Source: F23-B02 sp963625685
GTDB lineage: Bacteria; Bacillota; Clostridia; Oscillospirales; Oscillospiraceae
DNA length: 16,490 bases
Direction: 5' to 3'
Assembly (NCBI GenBank): GCA_963625685.1
Contig: CAVFTR010000022.1
Coordinates: 1 to 16,490 of the forward strand
Position numbers and translations under genes: made by a program. Shown here piece by piece: positions 6,610 through 15,267 of this stretch. The first letter of the stretch is position 1; each line of letters opens with the position of its first letter. Under the pieces are notes generated by a model. That model worked only from the letters and a program-made list of their open reading frames with translations, did not search any database and was not told the DNA's origin.

Positions 6610-6625
6610 CGTTTCACGTGAAACA
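6610..6625. promoter_or_regulatory. parS site 3
   Basis: CGTTTCACGTGAAACA is the mirror image of site 2. It ends at 6625, immediately before the gpr stop codon at 6626-6628. Confidence 0.92.
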
Positions 6626-7471
6626 TCACTCGATAAGCGCGTCGATGTCGGCTATGCTCAGTCCGTCGTGGAGGGCGAGGTCGATGCCGTAGCCGATGAG
6701 CTTTGCCATGCTGCGCACAAGCTCGTCGATATTTCTCGGCGTGACGAAAAGGCCGTCCGCGCCGGCGTCGGAGCTGAGCGCGGACGCGTCGCAGACCGTC
6801 GGGACGCCGACGGCGAGCACCGGACAGCCGAGGGAGGCGGCGCTTATCTCCGCGCGGTCGTTGCCGACGCCGCTGCCGGGGGAGACGCCGCTGTCGCACA
6901 GCTGGATATTGCGGCAGATGCGGCCGAGCTCGCCGCCGGCCAGAGCGTCGACCGCTATAACGCAGTCCGGGCGCACGAGCTCGCAGACAGCGCGTATCTG
7001 CTGCGCGCTTTCGATGCCGGTCGTGCCAAGAACGCCGGTGCGCAGGACGGAGACGGAGGAAAACGCGGCGAAATCCTCCGGAAGCGAGCTTTTCAGGTGC
7101 CGCGTGACGATTATCGAGTCCGCGGCGCAGGGACCCAGGGCGTCCGGAGTGACGGCGCGGTTGCCCAGGCAGGCGATAAGGAAGCTGCGCGCACGCCTGA
7201 CGGCCGCAAAGGAGCGCAGGAGCTCTGAAAGCGCCGAGGCGCAGTCTGAAAAGCCGGGGGCGCGGCGTATTACATAATCTGCCAGCTCAAGAGTGAGGTA
7301 GCGTCCCATCGGCTTGCCGACGGCGCGGGCGGCGGCCCCGGTATCGACGGCGACGCGGCGCACGGTGCAGCCGTGAACGCAGAGGGTCTCGCAGCGCAGG
7401 CCCTCGACGGGGCGCTCTATTCTCGCGGCGGCCTCGTCGGCGAGGTCGGTCCGGGCAAATTTATTCTGCAT
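6626..7471 (-). CDS. gpr: Spore germination protease GPR
   Basis: A 281-residue protein of the GPR family (peptidase family A25), which degrades small acid-soluble spore proteins during germination. In known members it is made as a zymogen in the forespore and processed near its N-terminus. Family landmarks are ARTDLADEA near the N-terminus (6-14, resembling the self-processing site), GKPMGRYLTLE (52-62), CLGNRAVTPDALGP (101-114), RPDCVIAVDALAGGELGRI (167-185), SGVSPGSGVGNDRAEIS (194-210), VGVPTVCDA (221-229) and FVTPRNIDELVRSMAKLIG (242-260). D110 and D175 sit where I recall the family's essential aspartates. The frame opens upstream at 7522, but the ATG at 7471 has GCAGGAGGC before it and gives the family N-terminus. 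The minus-strand CACTATA at 7494-7500 matches 6 of 7 positions of the sigma-G -10 pattern, but no good -35 is seen. It marks the host as a spore former, at least by ancestry. Confidence 0.95.
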   Translation of the reverse strand: MQNKFARTDLADEAAARIERPVEGLRCETLCVHGCTVRRVAVDTGAAARAVGKPMGRYLTLELADYVIRRAPGFSDCASALSELLRSFAAVRRARSFLIACLGNRAVTPDALGPCAADSIIVTRHLKSSLPEDFAAFSSVSVLRTGVLGTTGIESAQQIRAVCELVRPDCVIAVDALAGGELGRICRNIQLCDSGVSPGSGVGNDRAEISAASLGCPVLAVGVPTVCDASALSSDAGADGLFVTPRNIDELVRSMAKLIGYGIDLALHDGLSIADIDALIE

Positions 7472-7569
7472 GCTTCTGCCTCCTGCAACAATATATAGTG
7501 GTAGCATCCCCAGGCGCGGCACAAGCGATACATCGAAGGATAAAAAAACGGAAAAAGCGAAGAAAAAGC

Positions 7570-7598
7570 TTGCAATTTCAGTGCTTTGATGATAAACT
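7570..7598 (+). promoter_or_regulatory. rpsT promoter
   Basis: -35 TTGCAA (7570-7575), exactly 17 bp, then -10 TAAACT (7593-7598) preceded by TGA, an extended -10. Transcription would start near 7605, giving a leader of about 155 nt. Confidence 0.6.
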
Positions 7599-7604
7599 AA
7601 TTAT

Positions 7605-7758
7605 CCGCGAGCGTCTACTCGCGTTTCGTTACGTTATTCAGTCCCAACGGCAGTAACCGCCAGGATCGGAAAATCGGTCCGGCAGCCGGCGTAAACCGGC
7701 GGTTTTCGCCGGAAAAGTCCGTAGACTTTTGTTACTAAGTTATAAGGAGGTGCACACG
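7605..7758 (+). ncRNA. Structured 5' leader of rpsT, candidate cis-regulatory RNA
   Basis: Several pairings compete. CCGGC at 7696-7700 can pair with GCCGG at 7685-7689, or as CCGGCG (7696-7701) with CGCCGG (7707-7712). GGCGGTT at 7698-7704 can also pair with AACCGCC at 7655-7661. A further hairpin, AAAAGTC-CGTA-GACTTTT (7713-7730), ends 13 bases before the ribosome binding site. Mutually exclusive helices next to a U-run suggest attenuation or control of translation. Autoregulation by S20 is known in E. coli; whether it applies here is inference, and I do not recognise a named RNA family. Confidence 0.45.
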
Positions 7759-8022
7759 ATGCCCAATATCAAGTCCGCAATGAAGCGCGACGCAAAGAGC
7801 AAGGAGCTCCGCGCCAAGAACCGTGCAGACAAGACCGCGCTCAAGACCGTCATGAAGAAGTTTGACGCAGCCGTCGCGGGCGGCGACAAGACCGTCGCGG
7901 CCGAGAGCTACAAGGTCGCGGTCAAGGCGGTGGACAAGGCAGCCTGCAAGGGTCTTATCCACAAGAACAACGCTGCTCACAAGAAGAGCGCAATGACCGT
8001 AGCACTCAATAAGATGGGTTGA
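7759..8022 (+). CDS. rpsT: Small ribosomal subunit protein bS20
   Basis: An 87-residue, strongly basic protein that starts MPNIKSAMKRDAKSKELRAK and ends MTVALNKMG, the standard layout of S20 with its lysine- and alanine-rich helices. It binds 16S rRNA early in 30S assembly. The frame could begin at 7729, but TAAGGAGGTG stands just before the ATG at 7759 and the family N-terminus (MPNIKSA) fixes the start. It is the only plus-strand gene in the window and is transcribed away from gpr, with its own promoter, leader and terminator, so it is monocistronic. Confidence 0.97.
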   Translation: MPNIKSAMKRDAKSKELRAKNRADKTALKTVMKKFDAAVAGGDKTVAAESYKVAVKAVDKAACKGLIHKNNAAHKKSAMTVALNKMG

Positions 8023-8037
8023 TCTTATACATTAAAC

Positions 8038-8081
8038 AAAAAGAGCGAGGAATTTGATCTCCTCGCTCTTTTTATTTTTTT
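8038..8081 (+). terminator. Rho-independent terminator of rpsT
   Basis: A perfect 14-bp stem, AAAAAGAGCGAGGA with TCCTCGCTCTTTTT, around an 8-base loop, then a long T-rich tract. The A-run on the left side means it could also work on the minus strand. Confidence 0.95.
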
Positions 8082-8084
8082 AGA

Positions 8085-8283
8085 GGCGCACGGGGTCACC
8101 TGCCGATACGTTTATTGCGGCAGCCCGGTGTCGAGGGTGCGGACAAAACCGGGATCCTGCCGCTTCTCGTGAGTGCAGAGCAAATTTTTTATCGCGTTCG
8201 CGGAGAGCGAAGCGCTACGGTTTTTGCCATTTTTTCGATACCGGGATACCGCAAAAGATGTATAGGTGCAATGTAGGTGCGCC
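8085..8283. mobile_element. MITE-like element 3 (about 199 bp, diverged)
   Basis: The left end GGCGCAC...GCCGATACGTTTATTGCGGC and the right end, read on the minus strand as GGCGCACCTACATTGCACC then TATACAT, are inverted. The middle has diverged from the other copies and lacks a B module. It begins just after the rpsT terminator. Confidence 0.45.
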
Positions 8284-8293
8284 ACTGAAAATA

Positions 8294-8342
8294 CACCTCA
8301 TCCGCCGGCCGATGGCCGGCACCTTCCCCTCAAGGGGAAGGC
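8294..8342 (-). repeat. Module B repeat, copy 3
   Basis: CACCTCATCC, then GCCGGCC-GAT-GGCCGGC, then CCTTCCCCTCAAGGGGAAGG. It is in the opposite orientation to copies 1 and 2. The last base is adjacent to the T-run of MITE-like element 4. Confidence 0.85.
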
Positions 8343-8547
8343 TTTTTGGCGTCGCATAGACATTGCGCCGATACGTTTACTGCGGCAGCCCGACCGGATG
8401 GTGCGGCGGAAACCGCGGCTAACGGAACGGGCAAGATAAGTTCCCTACACAAATAATGTGGGCGGCAATTTCATGGTTTTGCCGGCAGCTTCGATTCGGG
8501 CCGCCGCAATATATGTATAAGTACAATTTTAATGCGCCGCCAAAAAA
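8343..8547. mobile_element. MITE-like element 4 (about 205 bp)
   Basis: The left end TTTTTGGCGTCGCATAGAC, then CCGATACGTTTACTGCGGC, and the right end, read on the minus strand as TTTTTTGGCGGCGCATTAAA, then ACTTATACATATATTGCGGC, are inverted. The centre carries AACGGGCAAGATAAGTTCCC. It is bounded exactly by B copy 3 on the left and A copy 2 on the right. Confidence 0.6.
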
Positions 8548-8595
8548 CAACCCCTCAGTCAGCTCCGTTGCCAGCTCCCCTTACACAGGGGAGCC
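8548..8595 (-). repeat. Module A repeat, copy 2
   Basis: CAACCCCTCAGTCAGC, then a poorly paired stem (GTCAGCTCCGTTGCC), then CTCCCCTTACACAGGGGAG. This is the copy in which the first stem is least well paired. Confidence 0.8.
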
Positions 8596-8679
8596 GATCG
8601 CAGCCCCGTAGTGCGAAACGTTGCGGTTTCCGCCGTTGTGCCGAACCGGGCAGGCGCAATATATGTATCCGCAGCTGCG

Positions 8680-10401
8680 TCAAGGCGAGTTTAAAGAAGC
8701 GTATATGCCGCCGCGGGCGAGGAGCTCGGCGTGGGTGCCCTGCTCGGCGACGCGGCCGTGCTCGATGACGGCGATGAGGTCGGCATTGCGAATGGTCGAC
8801 AGGCGGTGGGCGATGACGATGCTCGTGCGGCCGACGCAGAGCCGGTCGAGCGAGGCCTGGATGCGCCGCTCGGTGACCGTGTCGAGGGCGCTGGTCGCCT
8901 CGTCGAGGATCAGCACCGGCGGGTTTTTGAGAAACACGCGCGCGATGGATATGCGCTGCTTCTGCCCGCCCGAGAGCATCACGCCGCGCTCGCCGATGTA
9001 GCTGTCGTAGCCGTCGGGCATCTGCATTATCTCGTCGTGCAGCTCGGCAAGGCGCGCGGCCCGGACGACCTCCTCGTCCGTCGCGTCCGGCCGGCCGTAG
9101 CGGATGTTCTCGCGCACGGTGCCGGCGAACATGTACACGTCCTGCTGGATAAGGCCGATATTGCGGCGCAGCGAGGCCTGCGTGATGCCGCGCACGTCCC
9201 TGCCGTCGACGGTGACGCTGCCGGAGGACACGTCGTAAAAGCGCATGATCAGCTGGCTGACCGTGGTCTTGCCGCCGCCGGAGGGGCCGATGAGCGCGAG
9301 GGTCTTGCCGGCCTCGGCGCGCAGCGACACATTGTGCAGCACCTCGACGCTGTCGTAGGTGAAGCTCACGTCATTGAGCGCGATATCGCCGCTGACGCTG
9401 CCCAGATCCTCCGCGCCGGGCGCGTCGCGTATCTCGGGCTCGGTGCGCATGATCTCGAGAAAGCGCTCGAAGCCGGCCGTGCCCTGCATGTAGATCTCGG
9501 CAAACTGCGCGAGCTTGCGCACGGGGTTTATAAAGGTCGAGACGTACAGCGTGAAGGTGATGAGGTCGATGTAGCCGAGGCTGCCGCGCATTATCATCAG
9601 GCCGCCGACCGCGATGACCGCGACGGGCATGATGCCGGTCGTGAACTCCATGCCGCTCATGAACGCGCCCATGGTGCGGTAATATTCCTTCTTCGCGCCG
9701 CGGTACAGCTCGTTTGCCGCGTCGAATTTCTCCTTCTCGAGCGCCTCGTTTGCAAAGGCCCTGGCCGTGCGCACGCCGGATACGCCGTTTTCGAGCGCCG
9801 AGTATATGACGCCCATCTTGCGCTTGACCTCCATGTTCGCGGCCTTCATTTTCACGCGGCATTTGAGCGTGAACCACAGGCACAGCGGCAGCAGCACCGC
9901 CAGCACGAGCGTCAGCTGCCAGTTTATCGTGAACATGATAGCCATCGCGCCGACGATGGTCAGCGCGCAGATGACGATGTTCTCCGGGCCGTGGTGGGCA
10001 AGCTCGGTGATCTCGAACAGATCGCCCGTGAGCCTGCTCATGAGCGTGCCCGTGCGGTTGCGGTCGTAAAAGCCGAAGGACAGCTCCTGCATGTGCGTGT
10101 ACAGGTCCTCGCGCATGCGCGACTCGATGTTGACGCCCATGCGGTGGCCGAGCACCGTGATGATGTAGTACAGCCCCGCCTTGAGCACGTAGGACGCCGC
10201 CAGTATCGCCATGACGATGAAGAAGGTCCTGTACAGGCTCTGCGGCAGGTAGGTCTGCATGCTGCTCTTCGACACGTAGGGGAAGGCGAGGTCGATGGCC
10301 GCGACAAGCACGGCGCAGACCGTGTCGATGATGAACAGTCTGCGCTCGCCCATGATATACGACATGAATATCTGAAACGGACTTTTTGTAGCGAATTTCA
10401 T
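8680..10401 (-). CDS. ABC-type exporter, fused membrane and ATPase domains (half transporter)
   Basis: A 573-residue ABC exporter with a six-helix membrane domain (about 1-320) followed by the nucleotide-binding domain. The ATPase shows Walker A GPSGGGKTT (372-380), the Q-loop at LIQQDVYMF (417-425), signature LSGGQKQR (476-483), Walker B VLILDE (496-501), D-loop SALD (504-507) and the H-loop histidine in IAHRLS (530-535). All catalytic elements are present. Such proteins act as homodimers or heterodimers. No partner half-transporter is adjacent, which favours a homodimer or a distant partner. The family includes multidrug and lipid exporters, and the substrate cannot be told from sequence. 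The ribosome binding site is modest (AGGTAA close to the ATG at 10401). The gene stands alone between two repeat blocks. Confidence 0.9.
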   Translation of the reverse strand: MKFATKSPFQIFMSYIMGERRLFIIDTVCAVLVAAIDLAFPYVSKSSMQTYLPQSLYRTFFIVMAILAASYVLKAGLYYIITVLGHRMGVNIESRMREDLYTHMQELSFGFYDRNRTGTLMSRLTGDLFEITELAHHGPENIVICALTIVGAMAIMFTINWQLTLVLAVLLPLCLWFTLKCRVKMKAANMEVKRKMGVIYSALENGVSGVRTARAFANEALEKEKFDAANELYRGAKKEYYRTMGAFMSGMEFTTGIMPVAVIAVGGLMIMRGSLGYIDLITFTLYVSTFINPVRKLAQFAEIYMQGTAGFERFLEIMRTEPEIRDAPGAEDLGSVSGDIALNDVSFTYDSVEVLHNVSLRAEAGKTLALIGPSGGGKTTVSQLIMRFYDVSSGSVTVDGRDVRGITQASLRRNIGLIQQDVYMFAGTVRENIRYGRPDATDEEVVRAARLAELHDEIMQMPDGYDSYIGERGVMLSGGQKQRISIARVFLKNPPVLILDEATSALDTVTERRIQASLDRLCVGRTSIVIAHRLSTIRNADLIAVIEHGRVAEQGTHAELLARGGIYASLNSP

Positions 10402-10440
10402 CTTTACCTATTCTTTCTTTGCGGTTGCCCGAGCGGAGCG

Positions 10441-10473
10441 AGCTGATAGCTGTTAGCCCTTAGCTGATAGCTG
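10441..10473. repeat. Short repeat AGCTGATAGCTG, two direct copies
   Basis: AGCTGATAGCTG at 10441-10452 recurs at 10462-10473. Related sequence in inverted form occurs at 11097-11125 and 15244-15267. Confidence 0.7.
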
Positions 10474-10563
10474 AATGTATTCGCTCTCCGAGCGAATGAT
10501 ATTTGATGGCAAGGGGTGCGGGCAGAAATTTTGCACTAATATAGCGCAATAACTGCGTACGGG

Positions 10564-10613
10564 CAACCCCTCAGTCAGCTTTGCCGACAGCTCCCCTTAC
10601 ACAGGGGAGCCAA
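10564..10613 (-). repeat. Module A repeat, copy 3
   Basis: CAACCCCTCA, then GTCAGC-TTT-GCCGAC (one mismatch), then CTCCCCTTACACAGGGGAG and CCAA. Confidence 0.85.
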
Positions 10614-10713
10614 GCCGCTCGCCGCGGCAGGCAGCTCGCATGTAAATCAAGCAAGCAGCTATTGCCGCTGCACGACCGGAGGGCGGAACGGGCAGCAGTT
10701 ATCGGGTGCGCTT

Positions 10714-10773
10714 GCCTTCCCCTTGCGAAGCTTGAGGGGAAGGTGGGTCGCGAAGCGAGCCGGATGAGGTGTC
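10714..10773 (+). repeat. Module B repeat, copy 4 (enlarged loop)
   Basis: CCTTCCCCTTG and TTGAGGGGAAGG are separated by an extra CGAAGC segment, so the usually tight hairpin is enlarged. The variable stem is GGTCGC-GAA-GCGAGCC, with the tail GGATGAGGTGTC. Confidence 0.75.
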
Positions 10774-10912
10774 AATAAATCATTTGCCGTCAGGCAAACA
10801 CAATATTATCGTAGGGGCGGCAAAAAACGAGACATGCGGAACGGGCAAGCCCGTTCCCTACAGAGGTGCGGCAACGATTTTGCACTAAATCGGAACAATA
10901 ACTGCGTACCGG

Positions 10913-10962
10913 CAACCCCTCAGTCGACTTCGTCGACAGCTCCCCTTACACAGGGGAGCCAA
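10913..10962 (-). repeat. Module A repeat, copy 4
   Basis: The first stem is GTCGAC-TTC-GTCGAC, perfectly paired but different from GTCAGC/GCTGAC of other copies; the second hairpin is unchanged. Confidence 0.85.
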
Positions 10963-11145
10963 GGGGTTCCGTCAGCAGGTTCCGGTCGGGCGGGGGCAAC
11001 TACTGCTTGCTTGATCTGCATGCGAGTTGCCCGCCACGGCGAGTGGCCGAGCCGGTGGGGTTGCCCTATTCAAATCTGTGCGCAGAGCGCACACAATAAG
11101 CTAACAGCTAACGGCTGACAGCTTACTGCGGTATCCGCAGCTGCC

Positions 11146-11601
11146 TTACTGCGAAGCTGAGCAAGCGGCGGCTCTGGACTGCGCGACGGCGAGCTCGTCG
11201 CAGCGGTTGTTGAACTCGTTCTCGGCGTGGCCCTTGACCCAGTGGCAGCGGACCTCGTGCTTCTCGCACAGCTCCAGCAGCTCGGCCCAGAGATCGGGAT
11301 TGAGCGCGGGCTTCCTGTCGGCCTTTTTCCAGCCGTTTCGCCGCCACGAGACCGCCCAGCCCCGGCTGAGCGCGTCGATCACGTACTTCGAGTCCGAGTA
11401 AAGCTCCACGACGCAGGGCTCCCTGAGCGCGCGCAGCGCCGAGATCACGCCCGTGAGCTCCATGCGGTTGTTCGTCGTCATCTTCTCGCCGCCCGATAGC
11501 TCCTTTTTTGCACCATTATAGCACAAGATCGCGCCCCAGCCGCCCGGTCCCGGGTTGCCGGAGCACGCCCCGTCGGTGTATATCGTGACAGTTTTCATCA
11601 T
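11146..11601 (-). CDS. rnhA: Ribonuclease HI
   Basis: A 151-residue RNase HI that cuts the RNA strand of RNA-DNA hybrids (R-loops, Okazaki primers). The catalytic carboxylates are in place: D10 in YTDGACSGNPGPGGWG, E48 in NNRMELTG, D70 in YSDSKYV and D135 in NNRCDELA, with the catalytic-loop histidine near H125 in WVKGHAENE. The segment RGWAVSWRRNGWKKADRKPA carries the basic handle region as in E. coli RNase HI. The first ATG (11601) overlaps the stop of the upstream gene as ATGA; a second ATG follows at once (11598) and could be used instead. Translation is probably coupled to the upstream gene, because no strong ribosome binding site is visible. Confidence 0.95.
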   Translation of the reverse strand: MMKTVTIYTDGACSGNPGPGGWGAILCYNGAKKELSGGEKMTTNNRMELTGVISALRALREPCVVELYSDSKYVIDALSRGWAVSWRRNGWKKADRKPALNPDLWAELLELCEKHEVRCHWVKGHAENEFNNRCDELAVAQSRAAACSASQ

Positions 11602-12110
11602 TTCAGACCAAACTTTCGCATGAGTATATCGTATTCTTCCTTTTCGATGATGCCGTTGCGCAGCATCTCCCTGAGCTGGGAGGCGCGCTTTTCGTCGGCC
11701 GTGCCGCGGTAGCCGGGCTCGACGTGCTCGTGATCGCCGTCGCAGCGGCTGAGGTCGTCGCGCATTTTTTCGGTCAGGCGCCTGCTGAGGCTCTCGCCCT
11801 CCGCGCGCTTTCCGACAAATTTCGACATGTCAAAGTGCTGGGGCTTAAACTCGCGCTTCACCGGCTCCGGGCGCGCCTGCGCGGGGTCGTCGCCGTCCTG
11901 CGCGGCGTTCTTATTCGCCTCGTCCTGAGCCTTCTTTACCCCGAACGCCGCCAGCGCGATCACGACGAGCATCAGGATGATGGGAAACGTGCTGCCGCCG
12001 TCGATGCCGACGGCATTGGCGAACACAATGAGCGCGACGATGCCGCCCACGACGAGCTTCGCGAGCCCGCCCTCCGGCTTCTGATCCCGTTTTCTGTAGT
12101 CGTTGTTCAT
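11598..12110 (-). CDS. Small membrane protein with a C-terminal SHOCT-like domain
   Basis: A 170-residue protein with two close membrane segments (about 15-36 and 41-58). A polar, charged linker (about 60-135) follows. The C-terminal segment DEKRASQLREMLRNGIIEKE, continuing EYDILMRKFGLK, fits the SHOCT pattern of a short helical pair often found at protein ends and thought to mediate oligomerisation. No enzyme motif is present and its cellular role is unknown. It overlaps rnhA by 4 bases, so the pair probably forms one transcript. The leader before the ATG (12108-12142) is nearly the same as that of gyrA, with AAAGGCG about 12 bases from the start. The SHOCT assignment is by eye. Confidence 0.75.
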   Translation of the reverse strand: MNNDYRKRDQKPEGGLAKLVVGGIVALIVFANAVGIDGGSTFPIILMLVVIALAAFGVKKAQDEANKNAAQDGDDPAQARPEPVKREFKPQHFDMSKFVGKRAEGESLSRRLTEKMRDDLSRCDGDHEHVEPGYRGTADEKRASQLREMLRNGIIEKEEYDILMRKFGLK

Positions 12111-12142
12111 TTTTCAGTTTCGCCTTTCATCAGTACTTATAC
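12108..12142 (-). promoter_or_regulatory. Repeat-derived leader of the SHOCT gene
   Basis: Including the ATG, 30 of 35 bases match the corresponding stretch in front of gyrA (15161-15195). It contains TATAAG (12136-12141), a possible -10, and AAAGGCG as the ribosome binding site. No good -35 is seen. Confidence 0.5.
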
Positions 12143-12255
12143 GGTTTTTGCGGGCGCCCGGCCGGAGGGTGCGGAGGAAACCATCACAAACGGAATGGGC
12201 AAGATAAGCTCCCTGCAAGGGTGCGGCGGTAGCTTCCGGTCGGGACACCGCAATA

Positions 12256-12323
12256 GTTGCTTGCTTGATTTACATGCGAGCCGCCCGCCACGGCGAGTGG
12301 CCGGGCAAGATAAGTTCCCTACA
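12256..12323 (+). repeat. Module D repeat
   Basis: GTTGCTTGCTTGATTTACAT, then a hairpin GCCCGCCAC-GGCGA-GTGGCCGGGC with one bulged base, then AAGATAAGTTCCCTACA. Close copies lie at about 10998-11050 and 15977-16044, and a reversed fragment at 10621-10655. Confidence 0.75.
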
Positions 12324-12355
12324 ATATTGTTGCGGCTCGCGCCGCGATTTGAAGA

Positions 12356-12403
12356 CACCTCATCCGTCGCGCAAGCGCGACACCTTCCCCTCAAGGGGAA
12401 GGC
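12356..12403 (-). repeat. Module B repeat, copy 5
   Basis: CACCTCATCC, then GTCGCGC-AA-GCGCGAC, then CCTTCCCCTCAAGGGGAAGG. A 7-bp perfect stem of different sequence from the other copies. Confidence 0.85.
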
Positions 12404-12414
12404 AAGGTGTACGG

Positions 12415-12464
12415 CAACCCCTCAGTCAGCTCCGCTGACAGCTCCCCTTACACAGGGGAGCCAA
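12415..12464 (-). repeat. Module A repeat, copy 5
   Basis: CAACCCCTCA, GTCAGC-TCC-GCTGAC, CTCCCCTTACACAGGGGAG, CCAA. It is 11 bases from B copy 5. Confidence 0.85.
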
Positions 12465-12581
12465 TGGGGGCGGCGGCAGTTATCGGGTGCGATCGGCTTC
12501 CCCTTGAGGAGAAGGCAAGATAAGTTCCCTACGGGGGGCGGCTAAATTTTGCACTAAATCAGCACAAGAGCTGCGTACCGG

Positions 12582-12631
12582 CAACCCCTCAGTCAGCTCC
12601 GCTGACAGCTTCCCTTACACAGGGGAGCCAA
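12582..12631 (-). repeat. Module A repeat, copy 6
   Basis: It has the same first stem as copy 5; the second stem has one change (CTTCCC for CTCCCC). It is 15 bases past the gyrA stop codon and is the nearest strong structure that could end the gyrA transcript, although it lacks a U-tract. Confidence 0.85.
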
Positions 12632-12646
12632 TGGGGGGGACGGCGA

Positions 12647-15160
<2,514 letters not shown>

Positions 15161-15163
<3 letters not shown>

Positions 15164-15195
15164 TTTTTAGTTACGCCTTTCTGCTGTACTTATAC
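15161..15195 (-). promoter_or_regulatory. Repeat-derived leader of gyrA
   Basis: Minus strand: TATAAG (15189-15194), then AAAGGCG, then the ATG at 15163. The upstream sequence CTGACGCAATAAATG belongs to the MITE-like end family. It matches the SHOCT gene leader at 30 of 35 positions with no gaps. A -10 role is plausible, but the -35 is weak. Confidence 0.5.
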
Positions 15196-15243
15196 ATTTA
15201 TTGCGTCAGCCCGGTGTCGAGACTGTGGTTGAAGCCGGGACTG

Positions 15244-15267
15244 GTTGATAGCTATCAGCTATCGGCT
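15244..15267. repeat. Short TGATAGCTATCAGCTATCGG repeat at the YgjV-like stop codon
   Basis: This is an inverted relative of the AGCTGATAGCTG repeats at 10441-10473. It overlaps the stop codon (15255-15257) and last codons of the YgjV-like gene. Confidence 0.65.

Larger units (their letters stand above)
7472..7758. promoter_or_regulatory. Divergent gpr/rpsT control region
   Basis: No gene. The left part holds the gpr ribosome binding site and a possible sigma-G -10 (7494-7500). The right part holds the rpsT promoter (7570-7598) and a structured leader (about 7605-7758). Confidence 0.7.
8023..8679. repeat. Intergenic repeat block between rpsT and the ABC exporter
   Basis: After the terminator come MITE-like element 3 (8085-8283), B module (8294-8342), MITE-like element 4 (8343-8547), A module (8548-8595) and a truncated MITE-like right half (8613-8675: GCGGTTTCCGCC, then CGCAATATATGTAT), which runs up to the stop codon of the ABC gene. 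No gene is supported. Three of the junctions have no spare base. Confidence 0.8.
10402..11145. repeat. Intergenic repeat block between the ABC exporter and rnhA
   Basis: About 745 bp without a supported gene. It contains direct copies of AGCTGATAGCTG (10441-10473), an A module (10564-10613), a D fragment in reverse (about 10621-10655), a variant B module (10714-10773), the palindrome CGGGCAAGCCCG (10842-10853), an A module (10913-10962), a D module (about 10998-11050) and an inverted AGCTAACAGCTAACGGCTG-type repeat (11097-11125). Both A modules follow a shared preamble of TTTTGCACTAA, a short variable segment and AACTGCGTAC. Confidence 0.75.
12111..12646. repeat. Intergenic repeat block between the SHOCT gene and gyrA
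   Basis: No gene is supported. In order: a MITE-like left end (12121-12180), a D module (12256-12323), GCGGCTCGCGCCGC hairpin (12332-12345), a B module (12356-12403), an A module (12415-12464), a degenerate B half (12495-12515) and another A module (12582-12631) just past the gyrA stop codon. AGATAAG-CTCCCT/TTCCCT strings occur three times. Confidence 0.8.

Noticed and set aside
8731..10446. Long plus-strand open frame (571 codons) opposite the ABC exporter
   Set aside because: Antisense shadow of a gene with intact Walker A, signature and Walker B motifs; its own sequence has no recognisable domain.
12137..12394. Small open frames inside intergenic repeat blocks (also 3177-3362, 16182-16391 and similar)
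   Set aside because: They consist of repeat modules, lack ribosome binding sites, and similar peptides arise from each repeat copy in various frames.
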